This document shows, one piece after another, positions 9,209-16,532 of a stretch of DNA of 64,000 nucleotides. The notes beneath the pieces were generated by a model. That model ran no database searches. It worked only from the letters and a program-made list of their open reading frames with translations, and was not told the DNA's origin. Location of the stretch: NCBI RefSeq assembly GCF_007746075.1, contig NZ_CP036339.1, forward strand, positions 2,180,885 through 2,244,884, in the 5' to 3' direction. The position numbers and the translations under genes were made by a program. The stretch comes from Lacipirellula limnantheis (GTDB lineage: Bacteria; Planctomycetota; Planctomycetia; Pirellulales; Lacipirellulaceae). How positions within the stretch are numbered: the first letter of the stretch is position 1; the number at the start of each line of letters is the position of its first letter.

Positions 9209-10588
9209 ATGAGCCTGCTGATCCAAAACGGCCGCATCGTCACCGCCAGCGACGACTTTGTCGGCGACGTCCTCGTGGAAGGCGAAGTGATCGCCGCGAT
9301 GGGGCCGAAGCTCGCGAAGCCGGCCGGGGCTGACGTCATCGACGCATCGGGAAAATTCGTCTTCCCAGGGTTTATCGACCCGCACGTCCACATCTACCTA
9401 CCCTTCATGGGGACGTTCGCCAAAGACACCTACGCCACGGCGAGTCGCGCGGCGCTGGTCGGCGGCACGACGACGCTCATCGAAATGTGCTGCCCGGCCC
9501 GAGGCGACGATCCGCTCGAAGCGTTCGAGTTGTGGAAGTCGAAGGGCGCGGAGAGCGCCTGCGACTACACGTTTCACATGGGGATCTCCCGCTTCGACGA
9601 GACGACCGAGGCGGCCATTCGCGAGATCGCCGCTCGCGGCGTGACGTCGCTAAAAGTGTTCCTCGCCTACAAGGGGGCCTTTGGCATCGACGATGGCGAG
9701 CTGTTTCAGACGCTCAAGCTCGCGAAGGAATTGGGACTGATCGTCACGGCCCACTGCGAGAACGAAACGCTAGTGAGCGAACTGCAGCGCCGGTTGCTGA
9801 GCGAGGGCAAAACGGGACCCGAGTGGCACGAACCTTCTCGCCCGCCGCAGGTCGAGGCTGAGGGAGTACATCACCTGATGACGTTCGCCGAGATGACCGG
9901 CGCACACGTCTATTGCGTCCACACCTCGTGTCGCGAAGCGCTCGAAGCGGTCCAACAGGCGCAACTCCGCGGCGTGCAGGCGTGGGTCGAGACAGTGATC
10001 CCCTACCTGGTCGTGGACAAAACCTACGCCGAGCGGCCGAACTTCGAAGGCGCCAAGTACGTCATGTCGCCGCCGCTGCGCGACGTGAAGCATCAGCCAG
10101 TGCTTTGGAACGCCCTCCGCTCGCGGCTCGTCAGCACGGTGGCGACTGACCACGCGCCGTTCGACTTCCACGGGCAAAAAGAGATGGGGCGCGACGATTT
10201 TACGAAGATCCCCAACGGCATCCCGTCGGTTGAGGATCGGATCAACCTGCTCTACACCTACGGCGTCTGCCGCGGGCGAATCGACCTGCCGACGCTCGTC
10301 GATGCGGCGAGCACGCAGGCGGCCAAGCTGTTCGGCCTTTATCCCCGCAAGGGAACGATCGCCGTCGGTAGCGACGCCGACTTAGTGGTCTACGACCCCG
10401 CCTACCGCGGCAAGATCTCCGCGCAAACGCAGCAGATGGCGGTGGACTACAGTGCCTTCGAAGGTTGGGATCTGGAAGGCCGCCCAACGATCGTCACCGT
10501 CCGGGGCCAAATCCAAGTCTGCGACGGCAAATTCGTCGGCAACCTGGGCTCGGGCCAGTTTCTCGCCCGCCCGGCGACGCATTTCTGA
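9209..10588 (+). CDS. Dihydropyrimidinase / D-hydantoinase-like amidohydrolase
   Basis: 459 residues, the normal length for cyclic-imide amidohydrolases. The metal ligands are all visible: His59 and His61 (DPHVHI), Lys149 as the likely carboxylated bridging lysine (SLKVFLAYKG), His182 (TAHCEN), His238 (CVHTSC) and Asp314 (ATDHAPF). Enzymes of this family open 5,6-dihydrouracil, dihydrothymine or hydantoins in the cytoplasm as part of reductive pyrimidine breakdown. No dihydropyrimidine dehydrogenase or beta-ureidopropionase gene is adjacent, so the physiological substrate is open. Allantoinase is a possible alternative, but the VHTS and LAYKG context fits dihydropyrimidinase better. Transcribed alone. 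Confidence 0.88.
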   Translation: MSLLIQNGRIVTASDDFVGDVLVEGEVIAAMGPKLAKPAGADVIDASGKFVFPGFIDPHVHIYLPFMGTFAKDTYATASRAALVGGTTTLIEMCCPARGDDPLEAFELWKSKGAESACDYTFHMGISRFDETTEAAIREIAARGVTSLKVFLAYKGAFGIDDGELFQTLKLAKELGLIVTAHCENETLVSELQRRLLSEGKTGPEWHEPSRPPQVEAEGVHHLMTFAEMTGAHVYCVHTSCREALEAVQQAQLRGVQAWVETVIPYLVVDKTYAERPNFEGAKYVMSPPLRDVKHQPVLWNALRSRLVSTVATDHAPFDFHGQKEMGRDDFTKIPNGIPSVEDRINLLYTYGVCRGRIDLPTLVDAASTQAAKLFGLYPRKGTIAVGSDADLVVYDPAYRGKISAQTQQMAVDYSAFEGWDLEGRPTIVTVRGQIQVCDGKFVGNLGSGQFLARPATHF

Positions 10589-10766
10589 ACTGACGAATAG
10601 GCCCCGGTTTTCACGGCTGGGTGGCACGCCTTGAAGAGCGTGATGAACGTTGCGATGGGGCAACCATGCGCTTCGAGGGCATGCCGGACTCTGAATCGCA
10701 AGTCCTTTTCCAGTAACGAGATACATATAGATATCGCTTCTGCGCCAAAAAACTCTTGCCTCAAAC

Positions 10767-10780
10767 ATACCGTACGGTAT
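10767..10780. promoter_or_regulatory. TetR-type operator, perfect 14-bp palindrome
   Basis: ATACCGTACGGTAT lies 45 bp before the tetR start and overlaps the probable promoter. Operators of this shape are typical of TetR/AcrR repressors that control themselves and a downstream exporter, which is exactly the layout here. Confidence 0.8.
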
Positions 10781-10824
10781 AGTTAAGGTGTACCCGGCAG
10801 TATCTAACGCCGATCAGTAATTCC

Positions 10825-11472
10825 ATGGCCCGCCCTCCCGCAACCACCCCGAACGCCATCCTCGAAGCCGCGATCCGCGTTGCCGGTCGTGATGGTCTAT
10901 TCGCGACCACGCTCGACAAGGTTGCGGCCGAGGCGGGAATCACCAAGGGGGGGGTCCTCTACCACTTCGCCTCGAAGGACGAGCTCCTCACTCGCATGAT
11001 GGAGCACTTCGCCGCCGAGGTGGAGCAGGGGCTCATTACCCGGATTGCGAACGACCCGGTGGCCGACCGCCGCTGGGTGCGGGCAATGATCGACATGGTC
11101 TTTGCCTCCGAGCCAGATAAGGCAAGTGACGCCAATGGGGCGCCTCACGGCCTCCCGCCGGAACTAACGCACAAATTTATCCTGGCGATGTTGGCGGCGT
11201 TTGCCGCGAACCCCGCGCTGCTGAACGTCATCAAGCCGTTCATGGAACGGATGCGCAATCGCGTCCAGGCCGAGCCGGGCGGAGTCGAGCAAATCGTCAC
11301 TTGGCTGGCCGCCGACGGGCTGTTCCTCTGGGAACTGTTCGGAATGGCCCGTCAGGGCGAGCCGATGTGGAACGCCGTCGTGGCTGAGCTGCGCCGTCGG
11401 TCGCGCCCGCGGACGGCCGAGGAAATTGCCGAGGGTAACGATTTAGAGAGAGTTCTGAATTTGTCCTCCTGA
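10825..11472 (+). CDS. TetR/AcrR-family transcriptional regulator
   Basis: 215 residues. The N-terminal helix-turn-helix is clear: AILEAAIRVAGRDGL, then TTLDKVAAEAGITKGGVLYHFASKDELL (residues ~12-57). The C-terminal ~150 residues form the ligand-sensing domain and include a helix with EPDKASDANG and the segment GLFLWELFGMAR. An operator-like palindrome lies 45 bp upstream, and the DevBCA-type exporter genes follow in the same direction. By context it represses the exporter until an inducer binds. The stop codon is immediately followed by the first arm of a hairpin repeat. Confidence 0.92.
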   Translation: MARPPATTPNAILEAAIRVAGRDGLFATTLDKVAAEAGITKGGVLYHFASKDELLTRMMEHFAAEVEQGLITRIANDPVADRRWVRAMIDMVFASEPDKASDANGAPHGLPPELTHKFILAMLAAFAANPALLNVIKPFMERMRNRVQAEPGGVEQIVTWLAADGLFLWELFGMARQGEPMWNAVVAELRRRSRPRTAEEIAEGNDLERVLNLSS

Positions 11473-11524
11473 GTGAAGCGAAGGATCTGGCGCGAAACGA
11501 AGGGCCAGATTCTTCGCTTCGCTC
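11470..11524. repeat. Inverted repeat (GAGCGAAGCGAAG type) at the tetR stop
   Basis: Arm 11471-11491 and arm 11504-11524 are reverse complements at 19 of 21 positions around a 12-nt loop. The first arm begins inside the tetR stop codon. It can fold in RNA and may damp read-through between tetR and the exporter genes. Confidence 0.8.
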
Positions 11525-11585
11525 TGAATGACCCCGCGCTGAGATTGACGAACGTTGTTGTTTGCCCACGAGAGTTGAGGGGACG

Positions 11586-12716
11586 ATGGACGCGGTTTGG
11601 AATCAACCTACCACCACGGCCGATGAACTGACGACGCCGGAGGTTACCCCGGCCAAGTCGCGCCGCCGCTCGCGCCGCATCATCGTGCCCGCGGTGGTCG
11701 TCGTTGCCGTAGTCGCCGTGGCGACCGGCGTCTGGAAGAGCAGAACCGCACCGGCTCCAGTTGTCGCGGCGGCGCCCGTCATCCTCAACGTCCATTCACT
11801 CGGCTACCTCGAACCGAAGTCGAAAGTAATTCGACTGGCCGCGCCTTCGACGACGGAGCAGGTACGCGTTGAGCGGCTGCTGGTCGCTGAAGGCGATGCA
11901 GTCCGTTCGGGGGACGTGCTGGCGGTGCTCGACAACTATGAACGGCGCTCAGCGGCGGTCGCCGAGGCCGAAGCCCGCGTCGAAGTTGAACAGGCCAAGC
12001 TCGAACAGATCAAAGCCGGCGCCAAGCCAGGCGATCTGGCGGCCCAGCAGGCGATGGTTAGTCGCGCTCGTTCGGTGCTCAACGAATCGCTGAGCGATCT
12101 CAAGCGGAGCGAACGGTTGGTCAGCCGCAACGCCGCGCCTGCCGCGGAACTCGACGACGCCAAGTTGAAGGTCGAATCGGCCCGCGACGATTTGAAGCAT
12201 GCCGAGTCGACGCTGGAGAGCCTGGGGGAGGTCCGTGCCGTCGACGTCCAGCAACAAGAGAAGCAAATCGCCGCGGCCACGGCCTCGCTCGCGATGGCAC
12301 GTGCGGAACTGGCGATGACCGAAGTTCGCGCGCCGATCGACGGTCGCATCCTGAAAATTTGCGTTCGCCCCGGCGAGCGGATCAGCGACGACGGTATCCT
12401 GGAGATCGGCGACACCAGCGAAATGTACGCCGTCGCCGAGGTCTACGAAGCCGATCTGCCGCGCGTCCGCCTCGGCCAACCGGCCGCTGTGAAGCTCTTC
12501 ACCGGCGCCGGCGAGAAGCTTGCGGGCGAAGTCGCCGAGATCGGCATGATCGTCGCCAAGAAAGACGTCCTCGCCAACGACCCAGTCGCCGATACCGACG
12601 CCCGCGTCGTCGAAGTCCGCGTGCGGCTCAAACCGGAAGACGCCCGCACGGTTGAACGACTATCCAATGCCCGCGTTGAAGTAACGATCGACAGCCAAAC
12701 TTCGCCGTCAAAGTAG
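11586..12716 (+). CDS. DevB-like periplasmic adaptor (HlyD/membrane-fusion) of an ABC exporter
   Basis: 376 residues from ATG 11586, which has GAGGGGA upstream; an upstream TTG (11562) is less likely. Residues ~25-50 are the single membrane anchor (RRSRRIIVPAVVVVAVVAVA). A lipoyl-like half (VERLLVAEGDAVRSGDVLAVLDN), a long coiled coil (~115-220) and the returning half (MTEVRAPIDGRILKICVRPGERI) follow, the order of HlyD adaptors. The domain plan matches DevB of DevBCA, which links an ABC transporter to an outer-membrane channel. It is followed by the permease and ATPase genes; the outer-membrane partner is not in the window. Confidence 0.85.
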   Translation: MDAVWNQPTTTADELTTPEVTPAKSRRRSRRIIVPAVVVVAVVAVATGVWKSRTAPAPVVAAAPVILNVHSLGYLEPKSKVIRLAAPSTTEQVRVERLLVAEGDAVRSGDVLAVLDNYERRSAAVAEAEARVEVEQAKLEQIKAGAKPGDLAAQQAMVSRARSVLNESLSDLKRSERLVSRNAAPAAELDDAKLKVESARDDLKHAESTLESLGEVRAVDVQQQEKQIAAATASLAMARAELAMTEVRAPIDGRILKICVRPGERISDDGILEIGDTSEMYAVAEVYEADLPRVRLGQPAAVKLFTGAGEKLAGEVAEIGMIVAKKDVLANDPVADTDARVVEVRVRLKPEDARTVERLSNARVEVTIDSQTSPSK

Positions 12717-12723
12717 TAACTTG

Positions 12724-12892
12724 AACCACGACGGCACGACAAACACGACGAAATGCAGGAGATATGATACCGCGGATGAACGTAGATAAACGCCAATAAA
12801 ACAGAAATCATCTGCGTTCATTGGCGTCCATCGGCGGTTCCACTTTGCTCCGCTTTCTTCTCCCCCGTCGTGCTCTTTGTGCCGTCGTGGTA
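12724..12892. repeat. Nested inverted-repeat element between devB- and devC-like genes
   Basis: Outer arms 12724-12751 and 12865-12892 (ACCACGACGGCAC words) pair. Inside them a second pair, 12769-12798 and 12811-12839, is built from other words (CGGATGAACG). It begins 8 nt after the adaptor stop. Two word types nested in one hairpin suggest one element inserted into another. Confidence 0.8.
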
Positions 12893-12928
12893 AATCCCGC
12901 CTAGTAAATCCTTCCGAGGAGTAGTTCC

Positions 12929-14083
12929 GTGCCCGCCCGAGCGCCGCTGGCTTGGCTGCAGTTGAGCCACGGCCGCGTCAAACTGATCGTCGCGGTTGCC
13001 GGCGTCGTCGTCGCGGTGCTGCTCATGCTGATGCAACTTGGCTTCATGCAAGCGGCTTTCCAGAGCGCCCTCATTGTCCCGCGGCAAATCGACGCCGATC
13101 TGGTGGTGATCAGCCCGCAAACTCAGGCGATGTTTCGCACAGCCCAGTTTCCGCACGTGCTCCTTTATCGCATGCCGTCGGTCCCAGGGGTCGATTCGGT
13201 CCGCGCGATCTACCTCGCCACGATGCCGTGGCACAATCCATGGACGCGCGGCGAGCAGTCAATTTTCGTCTATGGCATCGAGCCGGGTGATCCGCCGCTC
13301 AGGCTACCGGGACTTGCCGAAAGTTGGCCCGAAATCCGTCGCACCGACGCCGTTATCTATGACTCGAAGAGCAAGCCGATTTTTGGACCCGTCGCCAAAG
13401 CGTTCAATCGCGGCGAGAACGTCGAGGTGGAAGTCAACCGTCGTCGCGTTCGCGTCGTCGGCCTCGCTCAGGCAGGCAACTCGTTCGGCATCGACGGCAA
13501 CCTGTTTACGAGCGATTTGAATTTCTTTCGGATGTTCCCCAATCGCAATAAGAGTGGCGCCGACCTGGGGCTCGTCCATGTGAAGCCCGGCGTCGACCCC
13601 AAGTCGGTGCAGCCGGAATTGCAAAAGCTTGTCGGCGCCGAGGCTGTGGTGCTGACGCACGACGAGTTCCTGGCGTTCGAGCACAATTATTGGGCCCGTT
13701 CGTCGCCGGTGGGATTCGTCTTCACGCTCGGCACGGTGGTCGGCTTCTGCATCGGCTTCGTGATCGTCTACCAGATTCTGTATACCGACGTGTCGAATCA
13801 TTTGTCGCAGTATGCCACGATGAAGGCGATGGGATTCACGGACAGTTATCTCGTGCGGCTTGTGCTGAAAGAGGCAGTGATTCTCGCCGCGCTTGGCTAC
13901 TGGCCCGGCGTGCTGCTGGCGTGGGGGTTGTACGAGGTCGCTCGCAACGCCACCGCGCTGCCGCTCGATATGACTTGGCAACGCGTCCTCGGCGTCTTCA
14001 CCGCGACGCTGGTGATGTGCTTAATCTCCGGCGCCGTCGCGGTGCGCAGACTCCGTGCCGCTCAACCTGCGGATGTGTTTTAG
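12929..14083 (+). CDS. DevC-like ABC transporter permease (FtsX/MacB family)
   Basis: 384 residues from GTG 12929 with GAGGAG upstream. A first membrane helix (residues ~18-40, LIVAVAGVVVAVLLMLMQLG) is followed by a ~230-residue periplasmic domain. Three more helices then lie at ~260-285, ~310-335 and ~350-375, the FtsX-type topology. This is the permease expected between the adaptor and the ATPase. DevC-type permeases work with DevA and DevB to export lipids, peptides or toxic compounds; the cargo here is unknown. Confidence 0.88.
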   Translation: MPARAPLAWLQLSHGRVKLIVAVAGVVVAVLLMLMQLGFMQAAFQSALIVPRQIDADLVVISPQTQAMFRTAQFPHVLLYRMPSVPGVDSVRAIYLATMPWHNPWTRGEQSIFVYGIEPGDPPLRLPGLAESWPEIRRTDAVIYDSKSKPIFGPVAKAFNRGENVEVEVNRRRVRVVGLAQAGNSFGIDGNLFTSDLNFFRMFPNRNKSGADLGLVHVKPGVDPKSVQPELQKLVGAEAVVLTHDEFLAFEHNYWARSSPVGFVFTLGTVVGFCIGFVIVYQILYTDVSNHLSQYATMKAMGFTDSYLVRLVLKEAVILAALGYWPGVLLAWGLYEVARNATALPLDMTWQRVLGVFTATLVMCLISGAVAVRRLRAAQPADVF

Positions 14084-14107
14084 TATGCGAATCGACAATC
14101 CCCTTGC

Positions 14108-14190
14108 AGCCCCTGGCTCCGCCCGGGGGTAGGTTTCCATTCCGGTCGGCGTTGCCCAACTTGACGCTATCCCTGGCGGTGCCAGGGGCT
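14108..14190. repeat. Inverted repeat (AGCCCCTGGCTCCGCC type)
   Basis: Arm 14108-14123 and arm 14175-14190 are reverse complements at 15 of 16 positions, with a 51-nt spacer. It lies between the permease and ATPase genes and ends 5 nt before the first possible ATPase start. Related copies are at 63077-63160 and, as a half, at 48975-49036. Confidence 0.8.
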
Positions 14191-14195
14191 GAAAT

Positions 14196-14942
14196 GTGAG
14201 CAGTCCTATGAAAACTTCCACCTCAACGCGTCCACCGGCAGAGCCGGTGGCTTCCAATACTGCCCCCACCGTCACCGGCCGCGGCATCTGCCACTCCTTC
14301 GGCGAAGGCGAGCTCAAAAAGCAAATCCTGTTCGACGTCGACGTCAGCATTTACCCGGGCGAAGTCGTCCTCCTCACCGGCCCCTCTGGCAGCGGCAAGA
14401 CGACGCTGCTAACGCTCATCGCCGGCCTCCGCGACGTGCAAGAGGGGCAGCTTTACGTTCTGGGTCACGAACTCCACGGCGCCACGCGCGACGAACTGGT
14501 CGACGTCCGCCGCAAGATTGGCTTCATCTTCCAAGCTCACAACCTCCTGCCGTTTCTGAGCGTGCGGCAGAACGTCGAGTTGGTGTTCGAACTCCATCCC
14601 AACGTCTCGGTCGACGAAGCGACCGAACGGGCAGACAAGATACTTCAGCTGGTGGGCCTCGGCGACCGGCTCGACTATATGCCGGATAAAATCTCTGGCG
14701 GGCAGAAGCAGCGCGTCGCCGTCGCCCGGGCACTGGTCGCCGGTCCGCAGCTGATTCTGGCCGACGAACCGACCGCCGCCCTCGACGGCAAATCGGGCAG
14801 GGCGGTGGTCGACCTCCTCCAATCGCTCGCCCGCGAGCAGGGTTGCCCCGTGTTGATGGTGACCCACGACAGCCGGGTGCTCGACGTGGCCGACCGAGTG
14901 ATCCACATGGAAGATGGGCGAATTGTGGAGCCTGCTCAATAG
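14196..14942 (+). CDS. DevA/LolD-like ABC transporter ATP-binding protein
   Basis: 248 residues from GTG 14196, or 244 from ATG 14208; neither has a strong ribosome-binding site. Walker A (LTGPSGSGKTTLL), Q-loop (GFIFQAHNLLPFL), signature (ISGGQKQRVAVARAL), Walker B (LILADEPTAALD) and the H-loop (MVTHDSRVL) are all intact. It is the energising subunit for the permease just upstream. The DevBCA order (adaptor, permease, ATPase) is preserved, with a repeat element in each gap. Confidence 0.92.
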   Translation: MSSPMKTSTSTRPPAEPVASNTAPTVTGRGICHSFGEGELKKQILFDVDVSIYPGEVVLLTGPSGSGKTTLLTLIAGLRDVQEGQLYVLGHELHGATRDELVDVRRKIGFIFQAHNLLPFLSVRQNVELVFELHPNVSVDEATERADKILQLVGLGDRLDYMPDKISGGQKQRVAVARALVAGPQLILADEPTAALDGKSGRAVVDLLQSLAREQGCPVLMVTHDSRVLDVADRVIHMEDGRIVEPAQ

Positions 14943-14952
14943 GTGACCTAAC

Positions 14953-15028
14953 GGTGTCGGGAGCCTTTTGCCAATGGCAACTCTCAACGCAAAAGTACGC
15001 CACCCAGTGGCAACAGGCTCCCGACACC
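14953..15028. repeat. Inverted repeat (GGTGTCGGGAGCC type)
   Basis: Arm 14953-14977 and arm 15004-15028 are reverse complements at 23 of 25 positions with a 26-nt loop. It begins 10 nt after the ATPase stop and may serve as its transcript end. Confidence 0.85.
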
Positions 15029-15176
15029 TTCCACCGCGACCACTGCTAGCACCCCCCAGAACCTGAAGTTGGTCCCGCAGCCAACCTAGGTTAAACTACC
15101 CGCCCCGCAATAGCTGTCGCTGCGCGCTCCCACGTGCGCGGCGGCCGACCCACTTTCGTACGCAAGGAGGCGTCGA

Positions 15177-16406
15177 GTGTCGCAGCCCCCGCTCCGGTTC
15201 GTTCATGCCGGCGATCTACATTTGGAGCGCCCGCTGACAGGCGTGTCCGAAATCCCCGATCATCTGCGCGAAGCTTTCCTCGAAGCGCCCTACCTCGCCG
15301 CCGAGCAGATCTTCGAGACCGCGCTCACCGAAGGCGCCGACGCGCTGCTCCTCTCGGGCGACGTGGTTCATCTTGATAGGGCCGGACCGCGGGCGATTGT
15401 GTTTCTCCTCGAACAATTTCGCCGCCTCGCCGACCACAACATCGCCGTCTACTGGGCGGGCGGGCAGGTCGATCCCGTCGACGCGTGGCCGGTGACCGCG
15501 ACGCTTCCGCCGAACGTCCACCGCTTTCCGTCGGGCCGCGTCGGTAACTTCGAACATCAACGCAACGACAAGACGATCGCCCGCGTGCAAGGCATCAGCC
15601 GCAGCCCTGGCCAAGCGGTCGACGACAGCGGTTTCCATCGCGATGCGAAGGGCTTGTTCACGATCGGCGTCGCCCATGGCACCGCCGCCGCGCCCGGCAG
15701 CGAAGGTGATCGCGTTCACTACATGGCCCTCGGCGGCCAGCATCGTCGGCAAACCGTCGACCAATCGCCCGGCATCGCCCACTACGCCGGCACGCCGCAG
15801 GGCCGCCTGCCGGAAGAGACTGGCGCCTTCGGCTGCACCGTCGTGAGCGTCGACGAATCGGGCCACGTGAAGACGAACTTCGTCGCCGTCGACGTCGTCC
15901 GCTTCATCACCGAAACAATCGAGCTGACCGCCGGCGCCGACGTGAAGACGCTGATGCCGCAGTTCGACGTCCGCGTGAACAACCTCAAGAGCAAGCATCC
16001 CGATCGCGACCTGCTCGTCACCTGGCAGATCACCGGCGACGGCGAACTGCTGAACGAACTCCGCCCGGGCGGCCTCAGCGACGAGATCGTCAGCCAGCTC
16101 CGTCATCAGTACGGCCAGAAGTCGCCCGCCGTCTGGAGCGTGGCGATCGAATGCGACGAGCCCCTCTGCGTTCCCGAAGAATGGTACGACGAGGAAACGA
16201 TCCGCGGCGACGTGCTGCGGCAGCTTCGCGAACTAGAAGAGAGCGACGACATCCCGCTCGATCTGGAAGAATTTTTCCCCGCCAGCCTCAAGGGGAGCCC
16301 CATGGCCGAGCTGGCCAAGGTTTCGAAAGCCGACAGAGCAGGGCTGCTCGTCGCGGCGTCGAAGCTCAGCATGGACCTGATGTCTCTCGACGAGGAGACG
16401 GAGTAA
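15177..16406 (+). CDS. SbcD/YhaO-like metallophosphoesterase with altered motifs
   Basis: 409 residues from GTG 15177, with AAGGAGG upstream. The N-terminal calcineurin-like motif is present (HAGDLHLERPL) and so is LLLSGDVVH. Where the family has GNHD, this protein has AGGQVDP (residues ~95-101), and the later GHxH site reads LGGQHRRQ. The fold is that of the nuclease subunit of Mre11/SbcD-type complexes, and an SbcC/Rad50-like gene follows at once, so the pair probably forms a DNA-end-processing complex. The loss of the Asn-His of GNHD raises doubt about ordinary two-metal nuclease activity. The C-terminal ~150 residues are charged and may contact the ATPase. Confidence 0.8.
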   Translation: MSQPPLRFVHAGDLHLERPLTGVSEIPDHLREAFLEAPYLAAEQIFETALTEGADALLLSGDVVHLDRAGPRAIVFLLEQFRRLADHNIAVYWAGGQVDPVDAWPVTATLPPNVHRFPSGRVGNFEHQRNDKTIARVQGISRSPGQAVDDSGFHRDAKGLFTIGVAHGTAAAPGSEGDRVHYMALGGQHRRQTVDQSPGIAHYAGTPQGRLPEETGAFGCTVVSVDESGHVKTNFVAVDVVRFITETIELTAGADVKTLMPQFDVRVNNLKSKHPDRDLLVTWQITGDGELLNELRPGGLSDEIVSQLRHQYGQKSPAVWSVAIECDEPLCVPEEWYDEETIRGDVLRQLRELEESDDIPLDLEEFFPASLKGSPMAELAKVSKADRAGLLVAASKLSMDLMSLDEETE

Positions 16407-16532
16407 CAAACTCCTAACGATAAACCCGTGGATTGATCTTCAATCCCTTAACGCACATTTAGCCGCGGAGCTCGCTCCGCGAACCCCGCGGAATAATCCC
16501 CGCGGCGCAATGGCCAGCACGGATCGCGAACC

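Noticed and set aside
11297-11569. Minus-strand frame containing GHSERSEESG
   Set aside because: This peptide is a translation of the GAGCGAAGCGAAG repeat, not a protein.
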